This document shows, one piece after another, positions 9,261 to 17,453 of a stretch of 53,582 bases of DNA; the stretch's first letter is position 1, and each line of letters opens with the position of its first letter. This stretch comes from Desulfobacteraceae bacterium (GTDB taxonomy: Bacteria > Desulfobacterota > Desulfobacteria > Desulfobacterales > Desulfosalsimonadaceae). The notes under the pieces were generated by a model that did not search any database, was not told where the DNA came from, and saw only the letters and a list, made by a program, of their open reading frames with translations. The stretch covers positions 1 to 53,582 of the forward strand of contig QZJS01000112.1 in assembly GCA_003597945.1 (NCBI GenBank), written 5' to 3'. Made by a program: the position numbers and the translations under genes.

Positions 9261-9283
9261 CCTAACCCTTTACGGAGGCATAC

Positions 9284-9649
9284 ATGAACGAAAATCAACG
9301 GTTAAACGACATCGATTTCAGCGTCGACAGAAACAACCTTTACAGAGAAGTGATGTACACGGACTTGAAAGTCGCGTCCATCAAAAAGCTGGTTCCCATC
9401 AACCAGGACGGCTCCGACGATAAAAGCCGGCCCACGGTCTTTATCGGCGAAACCCAGCTCATGACGCCCGGAGGTCCGCTGCCCATCCACGCCCACCTGG
9501 AAGCCGACACCTTTGAAAAAGCCATGGACAATTTCCCCCGAGCCATGGAACAGTCCTTCCGGGAAATGGTCGCCACCCTCCAACGAATGCAGCAGGAACA
9601 GGAAAAAGAAGAACGTGAGAGCTCACGCATCATCGTGCCCGGCCGCTGA
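9284..9649 (+). CDS. conserved hypothetical protein, cytoplasmic
   Basis: A 121-residue protein without signal peptide or membrane segment. It starts after a good GGAGG site. The central part (PTVFIGETQLMTPGGPLPIH) looks folded, while the C-terminus is a charged, Glu/Gln-rich helix (MQQEQEKEERESS). Its 3' end overlaps the probable start of the ABC ATPase gene by 35 bases, so the two are translationally linked. I do not recognise the family. Confidence 0.7.
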   Translation: MNENQRLNDIDFSVDRNNLYREVMYTDLKVASIKKLVPINQDGSDDKSRPTVFIGETQLMTPGGPLPIHAHLEADTFEKAMDNFPRAMEQSFREMVATLQRMQQEQEKEERESSRIIVPGR

Positions 9650-10574
9650 TCCGGTCATCGACGTTCAGGCGGTCTATAAATCCTTTGATTCGGTTGAAGC
9701 GGTCAGGGGAGTCGACCTGCGCATCATGGAAGGACAATTTACGGCGATTCTCGGCCCCAACGGCGCGGGGAAAACCACCCTGGTGGAAATGATCGAAGGC
9801 ATCCAGAAGCCCGAACAGGGCAGCATCCGGATCACAGGATTGCCGTGGCGGGGCAATGAAGACGCCCTTCATCGTATCATGGGGATCTCCCTTCAGGAAA
9901 CCCGATTTGTGGATCGCCTGACCGTGTTTGAAACCATACGGTTATTTGCCGGTTTCTATGACCTGGACAACGGACGTGTCGACGAGATCATTGATATGAC
10001 GGGCCTGTGCGAAAAACGCGACGCCTATGTCGTTGAATTGTCGGGCGGGCAGCGCCAGCGGCTGGCCCTGGGGCTGGCCCTTCTGAATCACCCCGCCATC
10101 CTGATTTTAGATGAGCCCACCACCGGCCTGGACCCCAATGCCCGGCGGGAGATATGGTCCATCCTGCTGGCCCTTAAAAAAAAATGCCGCACCTCCCTGG
10201 TGCTCACCACGCACTACATGGAAGAAGCTGAACATCTCTGTGACCGCATCGTGATCATGGACGCAGGAAAAATCCTGGCCCAAGGGAGTCTGGATCAACT
10301 GCTGGAAAACCACTGCGCGGGAAAAATCATCGCGTTTTCTCTGGAGCCCGACGTTGATGTTTCGGATGCGGCGTGGATGGACGGACCGTTTCCCGTGCGA
10401 TGGAATACGGATCAACGAAAAGGCAGCTTTGAGGTCACACAGATCGAAAACGACCTGCCGGCGTTCATCGATTATCTCAAGGCCCGCCAATGGAAACTCA
10501 AAGACATGGAATGCCGGCGGAAAACCCTGGATGACCTTTTTGTTTCAATGACCGGCAGGCGGCTGCATGAATAA
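9615..10574 (+). CDS. ABC transporter ATP-binding protein (ABC-2 exporter type)
   Basis: A 319-residue ATPase with all motifs: Walker A GPNGAGKTT, Q-loop ISLQET, signature LSGGQRQRLALG, Walker B ILILDEPTTGLDP and H-loop LTTHYMEEAEHL. This is the DrrA/CcmA-like class that powers export by ABC-2 permeases. The start is uncertain. The frame is open from 9513, but that part overlaps the real upstream gene; GTG at 9615, preceded by AGGAAAAAGAAG, gives a short lead before the conserved VIDVQAVYKSF. The permease overlaps it by eight bases, so the pair forms one transporter. Possible substrates are drugs, lipids or polysaccharides. Confidence 0.88.
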   Translation: MRAHASSCPAADPVIDVQAVYKSFDSVEAVRGVDLRIMEGQFTAILGPNGAGKTTLVEMIEGIQKPEQGSIRITGLPWRGNEDALHRIMGISLQETRFVDRLTVFETIRLFAGFYDLDNGRVDEIIDMTGLCEKRDAYVVELSGGQRQRLALGLALLNHPAILILDEPTTGLDPNARREIWSILLALKKKCRTSLVLTTHYMEEAEHLCDRIVIMDAGKILAQGSLDQLLENHCAGKIIAFSLEPDVDVSDAAWMDGPFPVRWNTDQRKGSFEVTQIENDLPAFIDYLKARQWKLKDMECRRKTLDDLFVSMTGRRLHE

Positions 10575-11715
10575 ACGGATCCACACCGGACAATTCGCCC
10601 GGCTCTTTGCCGCGCATTTCAAGGAGATTATCCGCAAGCCGGAAGTGATCTTCTGGGGAGTCATCTTTCCGATCCTCATGTCTTTGGGCCTTGGAATCGC
10701 TTTTACCGGCAAAGGCGATATCGTTAGAACCATTGCCGTTATTGATGCCGGAATACCGTCCGATCCGGCCGGCGGACCTGCCGGCGCCATCGGCGGCTTT
10801 CTGGAAAGACACGCGGAAAAGATCCCGGCCCAGGGGCGTCATCCGGCCCGGTACCGGATCGATCTTGACAACGAAAACCTGGGACGCACCACGTTTTACT
10901 TCATATCCACCCCATGGGAGGAAGCCCGGACCCTTTTAAAGCGCGGCAATCTCAACGTTATCATGGAAGAATCGGCCGAACAGATCCAATATCATTTTGA
11001 TCCGTTAAACACCGACGCCCAGTTGATCTACCTGAAACTTTCGGCAATGTTTACCGACAACCGCGCTCAAATCCCTGCCTCACGCAATGAAGGCATCCGG
11101 CCCCTTACCCTGGACGGCACCCGTTATATCGACTTTCTGATACCGGGCCTGATCGCCATGAACATCATGATGTCGTGCATGTGGGGCATGAGTTACGGGA
11201 CTATTGAAAAGCGGTCCAGGAAACTGCTGCGGCGGATGGTTGCCACGCCCATGCGAAAATCCCATTACCTGGCGTCGTTGATGGCCGTCCGGATTCTCAT
11301 GAATTTCATTGAAGGGGTTCTGCTGGTGGTTTTTGCGTGGCTGATGTTTGATGTAAAGATACAGGGAAGCATCGCGGCGGTAATGGCAATTTTCATCGCC
11401 GGCAACATCGCCTTCGGTGGCATCGCCATGTTCACCTCTTCCCGCACCGCCAGCACGGAAGCCGGAAACGGACTGATCAACGCCATTGTCATGCCCATGA
11501 TGGTGCTGTCGGGAATTTTTTTCAGCTACCACAATTTCCCGGACTGGAGCATCCCCCTGATCCGGATCCTGCCGCTGACCATGCTGACGGACGGCATCCG
11601 CAGCGTTTTCATCGAAGGCGCTGGGATTTCCGGCATCGTGCTGCCCGCCGGCATTCTGACGGCCATCGGCATCATCTTTTTTTCCGTTGGGCTCAGAATT
11701 TTCAAATGGCACTGA
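10567..11715 (+). CDS. ABC-2 type permease
   Basis: The 382-residue membrane subunit pairs with the ATPase encoded directly upstream. The order is typical: one N-terminal helix (VIFWGVIFPILMSLGLGIAF), a periplasmic domain of about 150 residues, then five helices starting at LIPGLIAMNIMMSCMWGMSY and ending at ILTAIGIIFFSVGLRIF. The motif MVATPMRKSHYL after the second helix and the MPMMVLSGIFFSYHNFP segment are common in ABC-2 exporters. It is the last gene of the + strand run; the next gene is convergent, and no clear terminator is seen in the 68-base gap. Confidence 0.88.
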   Translation: MNKRIHTGQFARLFAAHFKEIIRKPEVIFWGVIFPILMSLGLGIAFTGKGDIVRTIAVIDAGIPSDPAGGPAGAIGGFLERHAEKIPAQGRHPARYRIDLDNENLGRTTFYFISTPWEEARTLLKRGNLNVIMEESAEQIQYHFDPLNTDAQLIYLKLSAMFTDNRAQIPASRNEGIRPLTLDGTRYIDFLIPGLIAMNIMMSCMWGMSYGTIEKRSRKLLRRMVATPMRKSHYLASLMAVRILMNFIEGVLLVVFAWLMFDVKIQGSIAAVMAIFIAGNIAFGGIAMFTSSRTASTEAGNGLINAIVMPMMVLSGIFFSYHNFPDWSIPLIRILPLTMLTDGIRSVFIEGAGISGIVLPAGILTAIGIIFFSVGLRIFKWH

Positions 11716-11783
11716 TCCACCGGAAACGCGCCCTGCCCCATGCCTGCTGTATAGCGCAAGAGCCTGCCCGCCGAAATTTTTCG

Positions 11784-12542
11784 TCAATGATCCGGGGATT
11801 CCTTGCGGTATCCGGCGGGCACGGCGAAAAGATCTTTGGGGGCATCGGCGGCTTTAAATTCCAGAAGCTCGGTGCGCGTTTTATGGGTCTGGTTCATCAT
11901 GTTCATTGTAAAAATCGATAAAACCTGGACCCCTTTGATTTTTTCCATTTCCTTCTGAATGGTCTCCATGGCCCCCTGCATGCCGGGCAGGCCGGAAAAC
12001 ATTTTGGTCATGAGCTGATCATAGAGTTTTCTGTCGATCTTGAGGTCTTCGGTGGCCCAGATCTCCGTGGTGTTTTTCCCCATCATGGTATTCATGGTCA
12101 GCAGATATTTGCGGCTTTTCCACCCGTTAATGACCTTTTCCTCGCCGGTGTCGGTGACTGACGCGTCCATTTTCGTCATCTGCTGCATCATCTGGTGCAT
12201 GGCCGCGTGATCGCCCGCGCCCTCGTCCCGGGGCATGCCTTCCATCATCTTAGCCATATCCGTTGACTGTTCAATATAGGTTTTGCTCTGGTGATCGATC
12301 ATGATAATCTTCTGTTCGTCGGGCAGCATGATGGTCGACATCTCGGGATTATCGGTGCGCACCCCTTTGGGGGTGATCCAGGTTTGATCCACGACTTCCG
12401 CGGCCGGCTGCTCCATCCCCATCATGCGCATGGCATCTGTATGCCGCTTCTGCTTCATGTAAACATCGGCCATACTTATCCCCGGCATCAGCATCAAGCC
12501 CATCATCATGGACATCAACAGAATCGCCACTGGCTTTTTCAT
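11784..12542 (-). CDS. secreted DUF4412-like protein
   Basis: A 252-residue protein with a signal peptide (MKKPVAILLMSMMMGLMLMP), rich in methionine. The middle shows the DUF4412-like order: MRTD/VRTDNPEMSTIMLPDE, KIIMIDHQSKTYIEQ, then a charged Met-rich helix and WKSRKYLLTMNTMMGKNTTE (strand with a bound-state change), ending with a hydrophobic core and FAVPAGYRKE. It resembles the protein at 4996-5847 in layout, including a closing phrase FxVPxGY. AAGGAG precedes the ATG. The function is unknown; a periplasmic lipid- or metal-binding role is only a guess. Confidence 0.75.
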   Translation of the reverse strand: MKKPVAILLMSMMMGLMLMPGISMADVYMKQKRHTDAMRMMGMEQPAAEVVDQTWITPKGVRTDNPEMSTIMLPDEQKIIMIDHQSKTYIEQSTDMAKMMEGMPRDEGAGDHAAMHQMMQQMTKMDASVTDTGEEKVINGWKSRKYLLTMNTMMGKNTTEIWATEDLKIDRKLYDQLMTKMFSGLPGMQGAMETIQKEMEKIKGVQVLSIFTMNMMNQTHKTRTELLEFKAADAPKDLFAVPAGYRKESPDH

Positions 12543-12651
12543 GTCTTTTCTCCTTTTCCGGCTTTAATTGATTTGAAAAACATTATATTTTGGACGCCTC
12601 GACACCGCTACGTCCGCAATCGATCCTTACGGAGCCCCGGAAAATGCGGGC

Positions 12652-12906
12652 TTACGGCAACTTATCCCCCAGGATCAGGCGTTTGAGCAGATTCGTGATC
12701 CCCCGGGCAGGCAGGCCGGATGCCGCATACCCGATGGTGGCAACCATGATATACAGCACTGCCCGGGCAGGCATCGTCATATCCGGTTTAACGATATGGG
12801 GAACCAGCAGCACCGCGAAAATGATCCCCATCACAATGCGCCACGTGTCCGGTGAAAACAGAATATAAAAAATAACATAGGCCGGTGTAACAGGTCGCTT
12901 GGCCAC
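12652..12906 (-). CDS. small membrane protein, function unknown
   Basis: An 84-residue protein with two hydrophobic segments (about residues 22-37 and 47-63) separated by a short polar loop. It starts with GTG at 12906, supported by AAGGAG seven bases upstream. The region FSPDTWRIVMGIIFAVLLVP followed by a basic tail (LLKRLILGDKLP) is consistent with a small inner-membrane protein. It lies between the dehydratase genes and the DUF4412-like gene, all on the minus strand. No family is recognised. Confidence 0.6.
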   Translation of the reverse strand: MAKRPVTPAYVIFYILFSPDTWRIVMGIIFAVLLVPHIVKPDMTMPARAVLYIMVATIGYAASGLPARGITNLLKRLILGDKLP

Positions 12907-12958
12907 ACTCTCTCCTTATTTTCCGCAATGCCTAAAGCGAATTGATAAAAATTTGAAA

Positions 12959-12972
12959 CCGCTATCCGGCGG
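12959..12972 (-). terminator. weak hairpin between HgdB-type gene and membrane protein
   Basis: CCGC (12959-12962) and GCGG (12969-12972) pair with a six-base loop. T-rich runs flank it on both strands. It could end transcription of the dehydratase unit, but the four-base stem is short. Confidence 0.3.
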
Positions 12973-13077
12973 CTTTCTTTTTTAACGGTCATGACAAAAT
13001 ACCCCGTTTTGATCGAGGCTTCAATTTATACCATTTCATGATGGGATTTCAAGGGGGTGGGGTCTTAAAAACCCTTT

Positions 13078-14292
13078 TCAGCCGCTCAACATTTCCGTAA
13101 AAGCCTCCAGCCGCGTTTGCATCTGGCCCAGGGCGAAATTCCTGGAATCGATGCAGTCGACTTCAAGGTTTAGCACCGGCACGCCGATTTGCTTGAGCCC
13201 TTCGGCGATCAGGCCCCGGGCGCCGGTTCCCTGACGGCATCCCCAGTTGCAGGGATTGATGGCCCCGTGGATCCGGTATTCCCGGGCGAGCTTCTGAAGG
13301 TGCGCGATGCGCCGGTTCACGTCGCCGTTAAACGGAATTGAAATGGCCCGCCGGGCCATGCTCTCAAAAGGCGCGGCCGGATCGATGGGGTCCCAGGTGA
13401 TATCGTTGAGTTCTTCGCAGACCACGGAAGCGCCGAAGGTTGCCTCAAGGATGTCGATAAGCGGATTTTTAAACTGGATCCGGTTCTGAATCCATAAGAG
13501 CCGCAGCTTTTCATCGGCAATGCCGCCCTGGCCGCTGTCCACCATCTCCTTGAACCGGTCGCGATAGGTGCGCGCCACTTCCACCCCGGCGCTGGTTCCC
13601 ATGAGCAGGGCCATGACAACGCCGAAATTGCTCAGAATCCGCCCGTCCGCCGGCGACGGCACGGCCCGGGCCAGAAAATACGCCTCTTCGCACAGCGCGC
13701 GCGCCTCGTTGGTATGATCGATGGCCTGCTGCAATTTCTCCTGATCCAGGGAGCGGCCGGTATGATCTTCCACAAAAGAAACCATGGCACGGATTTGATC
13801 GGCGAGATATTTAACGCTTTCATCGGTTTCCCGCTGGGGAACATTTAATACGAAAAGATCCTTTTTAAAATGACGGGCAATGGTTTCCATCACGGCCAGG
13901 CCGCCGGTGCAGGGAACGGATGTGGCGATCAGAAAGTCGGGCTCCGGCATCAGGCCCATGCGCATGGCGCCGATTACGCCCCGGTGGTAAGTGCAGGTGT
14001 CGCCGGCATATCCCGCGTGGGCCGCTTCATCGATATAAGCATCGGCCATTCCGGTGGCGGCCAGCATGGCGCCGATGAATTCCACAAAACAGGAGGTGAC
14101 GCCCATGGCGTTTAAAAGATCAAAGGGGGCCGTCACCCCGCACCAGGCAACGCCGCCGTCTCCTGAATAGAGCCGGCTTCCGAGCCGGGCCACTTCCAGC
14201 GCATATACTTTACGGGGACTCCGGGATTCAGGGTCATCATTAATTTTCCGCGCGATCCCGGCCACCATGTCGTCAAAATATTGTTTCATCAT
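13078..14292 (-). CDS. 2-hydroxyacyl-CoA dehydratase / benzoyl-CoA reductase-type subunit (longer)
   Basis: A 404-residue HgdB-family (PF06050) protein. Cysteines likely to hold a [4Fe-4S] cluster are in VAWCGVTAPFDLL, SVPCTGGL and NPCNWGCRQGTGARGL. The family either dehydrates (R)-2-hydroxyacyl-CoA or reduces benzoyl-CoA, using a cluster that receives high-energy electrons from an ASKHA-type ATPase activator. It ends with LEVDCIDSRN and a C-terminal helix as in the family. The partner subunit lies 45 bases upstream on the same strand. No activator (HgdC/BcrAD) is in the window. The substrate is unknown. Confidence 0.82.
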   Translation of the reverse strand: MMKQYFDDMVAGIARKINDDPESRSPRKVYALEVARLGSRLYSGDGGVAWCGVTAPFDLLNAMGVTSCFVEFIGAMLAATGMADAYIDEAAHAGYAGDTCTYHRGVIGAMRMGLMPEPDFLIATSVPCTGGLAVMETIARHFKKDLFVLNVPQRETDESVKYLADQIRAMVSFVEDHTGRSLDQEKLQQAIDHTNEARALCEEAYFLARAVPSPADGRILSNFGVVMALLMGTSAGVEVARTYRDRFKEMVDSGQGGIADEKLRLLWIQNRIQFKNPLIDILEATFGASVVCEELNDITWDPIDPAAPFESMARRAISIPFNGDVNRRIAHLQKLAREYRIHGAINPCNWGCRQGTGARGLIAEGLKQIGVPVLNLEVDCIDSRNFALGQMQTRLEAFTEMLSG

Positions 14293-14337
14293 ATCAGATC
14301 ATCCCTTTTTGCTATCCATTCCGTTTTTTGGCCGGCC

Positions 14338-15411
14338 TTAGCAAAGCATTTCGATAAACGCTTCTATCCGGGTCCGCTGCTGCTCCATGGAGCGCAGGGT
14401 GCAATCGCCTTCCAGCATCAGAAAAGGGAGTCCGGCGGCGGTTAATGCCTCCCGCACCACGGGAACCCTTGCCAGATATGGATCGCAGAATTTGACCGTA
14501 TGGCCGATGACCCCTTTTGCGTTGCATGCAAGGGCCAGATCAACAACATCTTCGGCAATACGCATGGGAGCTGCCGGATCAAAGGTCCGGGCGCACGGCG
14601 GACGGGTCAGGACACGACGGGCCAGATCATGGAAAACATCCTCTGCATCGTTTTTTATCGCCACTTGAGTTTCATAGGCACCAAACAGCCGGGCGCCCGT
14701 GCAGAAATCATCTCCGGCCACCCTTGCCCCGCAGGATTCGATGAGATCAAAAGCAGCCGGATCCGGCAGGATATTGCCGAACATGAACACCGGCACTGCC
14801 TCTTTCATGGGCTGCGCGGCAGTTAATTCCGATATTAATCGATCCAGATCCGCAATCAGCGCCTCTACCTGTTGCGTGGCCGCCTGATTGTAAATTGCCT
14901 GCATGCGGCCACTTCCACCGGACAGCATGCCGCGTTGATTCATGTTGTGAAGATTTCTTAACCGGGAGGCGAGCAGATCGTATTGTTCCATGCTGCTTTT
15001 TATCCGGTCCGCCAAAATATCGTATCCGGACCATTGGGACAGCACTTCCACCAGCCGGCGGAATTCGCCCGCCAGAAAATCAATAGAGAGCGGTTCAGCC
15101 GTGGCCGGGAGATCGATCATCACCGTCTTGTCTTTTGGCCGTATCTGCTTCCAGGCATCCATCATCCGGCGCATGGCATCGCAACTGTTGACAAAAACCA
15201 TTCCGGCCAGATCCGGCAGATCGTCGGCCATGGCCCGATCCAGAATCCGTTTGACATGCGGGCAGAGATTGTCGTGGAGCATCTGCCCGGCCTGGTCCGG
15301 CCAGTCGCCGATCGGCAGGATGCGATAAGGTATAAAGCCCGCCGCGCGGATCAGGGGCAACGGCGTATACGCGCAGGCAAAACCGATGCGCGGACTGTCA
15401 TTTTCGGTCAT
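14338..15411 (-). CDS. 2-hydroxyacyl-CoA dehydratase-type subunit (shorter)
   Basis: A 357-residue HgdB-family protein that probably pairs with the 404-residue neighbour. The N-terminus FACAYTPLPLIRAAGFIPYR matches the family signature CxYxPxELIxAAG, with Cys13 first. Further likely cluster ligands or conserved cysteines are in DNLCPHVKRIL, FVNSCDAMRRMMD and GDDFCTGARLF. The C-terminus, LEGDCTLRSMEQQRTRIEAF, is also typical. GGAGGAGA precedes the ATG. It starts 24 bases after ettA on the same strand, so it may be read from the ettA promoter. Alternatives include a benzoyl-CoA reductase-like enzyme or a related electron-bifurcation-independent reductase. Confidence 0.82.
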   Translation of the reverse strand: MTENDSPRIGFACAYTPLPLIRAAGFIPYRILPIGDWPDQAGQMLHDNLCPHVKRILDRAMADDLPDLAGMVFVNSCDAMRRMMDAWKQIRPKDKTVMIDLPATAEPLSIDFLAGEFRRLVEVLSQWSGYDILADRIKSSMEQYDLLASRLRNLHNMNQRGMLSGGSGRMQAIYNQAATQQVEALIADLDRLISELTAAQPMKEAVPVFMFGNILPDPAAFDLIESCGARVAGDDFCTGARLFGAYETQVAIKNDAEDVFHDLARRVLTRPPCARTFDPAAPMRIAEDVVDLALACNAKGVIGHTVKFCDPYLARVPVVREALTAAGLPFLMLEGDCTLRSMEQQRTRIEAFIEMLC

Positions 15412-15435
15412 TCTTATTCTCCTCCATAAATCATT

Positions 15436-17118
15436 TCAGACCCGGGTCAACTGGCGGTACTTGATCCGGTGGGGCCGGTCGGCCGCGTCTCCCAGGCGTT
15501 TTTTCCGGTCCGCCTCGTAATCGGCGTAATTGCCCTCGCACCATACGGCCTGGCTGTCGCCTTCAAACGCCAGGATATGGGTGGCGATGCGATCGAGAAA
15601 CCACCGGTCATGGCTGATGATCACCGCGCATCCGGCAAAATTTTCCAGGGCTTCTTCCAGGGCCCGCATGGTGTTGACGTCCAGATCGTTGGTGGGTTCG
15701 TCCAAAAGGATCACGTTCGCCCCTTCCTTGAGCATACGGGCCATGTGCACACGGTTGCGCTCGCCGCCGGAGATCATGCCGACCTTTTTCTGTTGATCCG
15801 GGCCCGTGAAGTTGAACCGGCCCACGTAAGCCCGGGACTTGACCGTAACATCCCCCAGCCGGATGACGTCATCCCCGCCGGATATCACTTCCCAGATGCT
15901 TTTTTCCGGATCCAGGCTTTCCCGGCTCTGGTCCACGTAAGCCAGCTTGACGGTTTCGCCGACGCGGAGCGTCCCGCCGTCGGGCTGCTCCTGGCCGGTG
16001 ATCAGGCGAAAAAGCGTGGTCTTGCCCGCCCCGTTGGGACCGATCACGCCCACGATGCCGCCGGGCGGCAGTAAAAAGGAGAGGTTTTCAAACAGCAGAC
16101 GGTCCCCGTAGCCTTTGGAAAGATTTTCGGCCTCCACCACCACCTTGCCCAGCCGGGGGCCGGGCGGGATATAGATTTCCAGGTCTCCGGCCGCCTTTTC
16201 CCCCTGCCGGGCCAGCAGGTTTTCATAGGCGCTGATCCGGGCCTTGGACTTGGTCTGCCGGGCCTTGGGCGACATGCGGATCCACTCCAGCTCACGCTCC
16301 AGGGTTTTCTGGCGATGGGTTTCGGCTTTTTCCTCCTGCCGCAGGCGCTCCTGCTTCTGCTCCAGCCAGGAGGAATAATTGCCCTTCCAGGGAATGCCGC
16401 GGCCCCGGTCCAGCTCCAGTATCCAGCCGGCCACGTTGTCTAAAAAATACCGATCATGGGTGACCGCGATGACGGTTCCTTCATACTGCTGAAGATGCTG
16501 TTCCAGCCATCCCACGGTTTCAGCGTCCAGGTGGTTGGTGGGTTCGTCCAGCAGCAGAATATCGGGTTTGCGCAGCAGCAGGCGGCAGAGGGCCACCCGC
16601 CGTTTTTCCCCGCCGGAAAGCACTTCAACGGGCGTATCGCCGGGCGGGCAGCGCAGGGCGTCCATGGCCATTTCCAGGCGGGCGTCTAAGTCCCAGGCAT
16701 CGGCCGCATCAAGCTTTTCCTGGACCTCGCCCTGGCGCTGGATCAGCTTGTCCATCTCGTCATCGGACATGGGTTCGGCGAATTTCTCATTGATGCGGTT
16801 ATATTCATCCATCAGGTCCACGACTTCCTGGACCCCCTCCTCCACCACCTGGCGGACGGTTTTGCTGTTGTCGAGGGCGGGTTCCTGCTCCAAAAATCCC
16901 ACGCTGTAGCCCGGGCTCATGGCCATCTCGCCGTTAAATTCCTTGTCCACGCCGGCCATGATGCGCAGCAGCGAGCTTTTGCCCGAGCCGTTTAAGCCCA
17001 GCACGCCGATTTTGGCCCCGTAAAAATAAGACAGGGAAATATTTTCCAGCACGGGTTTTTTCTGATAATACTTGCTCAACCGATTCATGGAACAGATGAT
17101 TTTATTGGGCTGGTTCAT
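15436..17118 (-). CDS. ettA: EttA, ABC-F energy-dependent translational throttle
   Basis: A 560-residue protein with two ABC domains and no membrane part. Domain 1 has Walker A GLNGSGKSS and signature LSGGEKRRVALC; domain 2 has GPNGAGKTT and ISGGERNRVHMA. Between them is a long charged linker (about residues 245-300) as in EttA. The start MNQPNKIICSMNRLSKYYQK, and the length close to the E. coli protein, support the EttA branch of ABC-F. EttA binds the ribosomal E site and gates entry into elongation according to ATP/ADP. AAGGAG precedes the ATG. It heads a minus-strand run with the two dehydratase genes. Confidence 0.92.
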   Translation of the reverse strand: MNQPNKIICSMNRLSKYYQKKPVLENISLSYFYGAKIGVLGLNGSGKSSLLRIMAGVDKEFNGEMAMSPGYSVGFLEQEPALDNSKTVRQVVEEGVQEVVDLMDEYNRINEKFAEPMSDDEMDKLIQRQGEVQEKLDAADAWDLDARLEMAMDALRCPPGDTPVEVLSGGEKRRVALCRLLLRKPDILLLDEPTNHLDAETVGWLEQHLQQYEGTVIAVTHDRYFLDNVAGWILELDRGRGIPWKGNYSSWLEQKQERLRQEEKAETHRQKTLERELEWIRMSPKARQTKSKARISAYENLLARQGEKAAGDLEIYIPPGPRLGKVVVEAENLSKGYGDRLLFENLSFLLPPGGIVGVIGPNGAGKTTLFRLITGQEQPDGGTLRVGETVKLAYVDQSRESLDPEKSIWEVISGGDDVIRLGDVTVKSRAYVGRFNFTGPDQQKKVGMISGGERNRVHMARMLKEGANVILLDEPTNDLDVNTMRALEEALENFAGCAVIISHDRWFLDRIATHILAFEGDSQAVWCEGNYADYEADRKKRLGDAADRPHRIKYRQLTRV

Positions 17119-17453
17119 GGTCTCTCCTTGCCGGTACTTATTTCAGCCGGCGCGTTTATGTCGGTTAATATTTGTATAAGCTTATAAAAATTTATATGAT
17201 CGGATCATGTATGGGGGATATGACACAAATTTTCCCGGATATCAATAATGACGCATCACACCGCCTTTATATTATCGTCTTATATCGTCTTTATATTTGA
17301 CAAATCGGCCGAAATAGTTGAATATTATATCCGCCGGACCGATTGTCGGCCGCGTTATTGCCTTCGGCCCGACCGATTCCGTTTCGAGGCCTTCAAACAT
17401 TAAACCTTACCCGCGTCGTGTGCGGATTATACTGACAAAAAAGGGTGCTGCTC
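17119..17453. other. divergent intergenic region, ettA / AAR-like gene
   Basis: A 335-base AT-rich region. Three imperfect tandem units CGCCTTTATATTAT (17262-17275), CGTCTTATAT (17276-17285) and CGTCTTTATAT (17286-17296) run directly into TTGACA (17297-17302), a likely -35 box for the + gene. The -10 is unclear (AATATT or TATTAT near 17321-17328). The repeat spacing of about one helical turn suggests a regulator site. AAGG at 17441-17444 serves the ATG at 17454. No RNA gene was seen. Confidence 0.4.

Noticed and set aside
9513-9614. Earlier start for the ABC ATPase
   Set aside because: Those codons overlap the well-supported upstream gene and read as low-complexity sequence; the conserved domain begins later.
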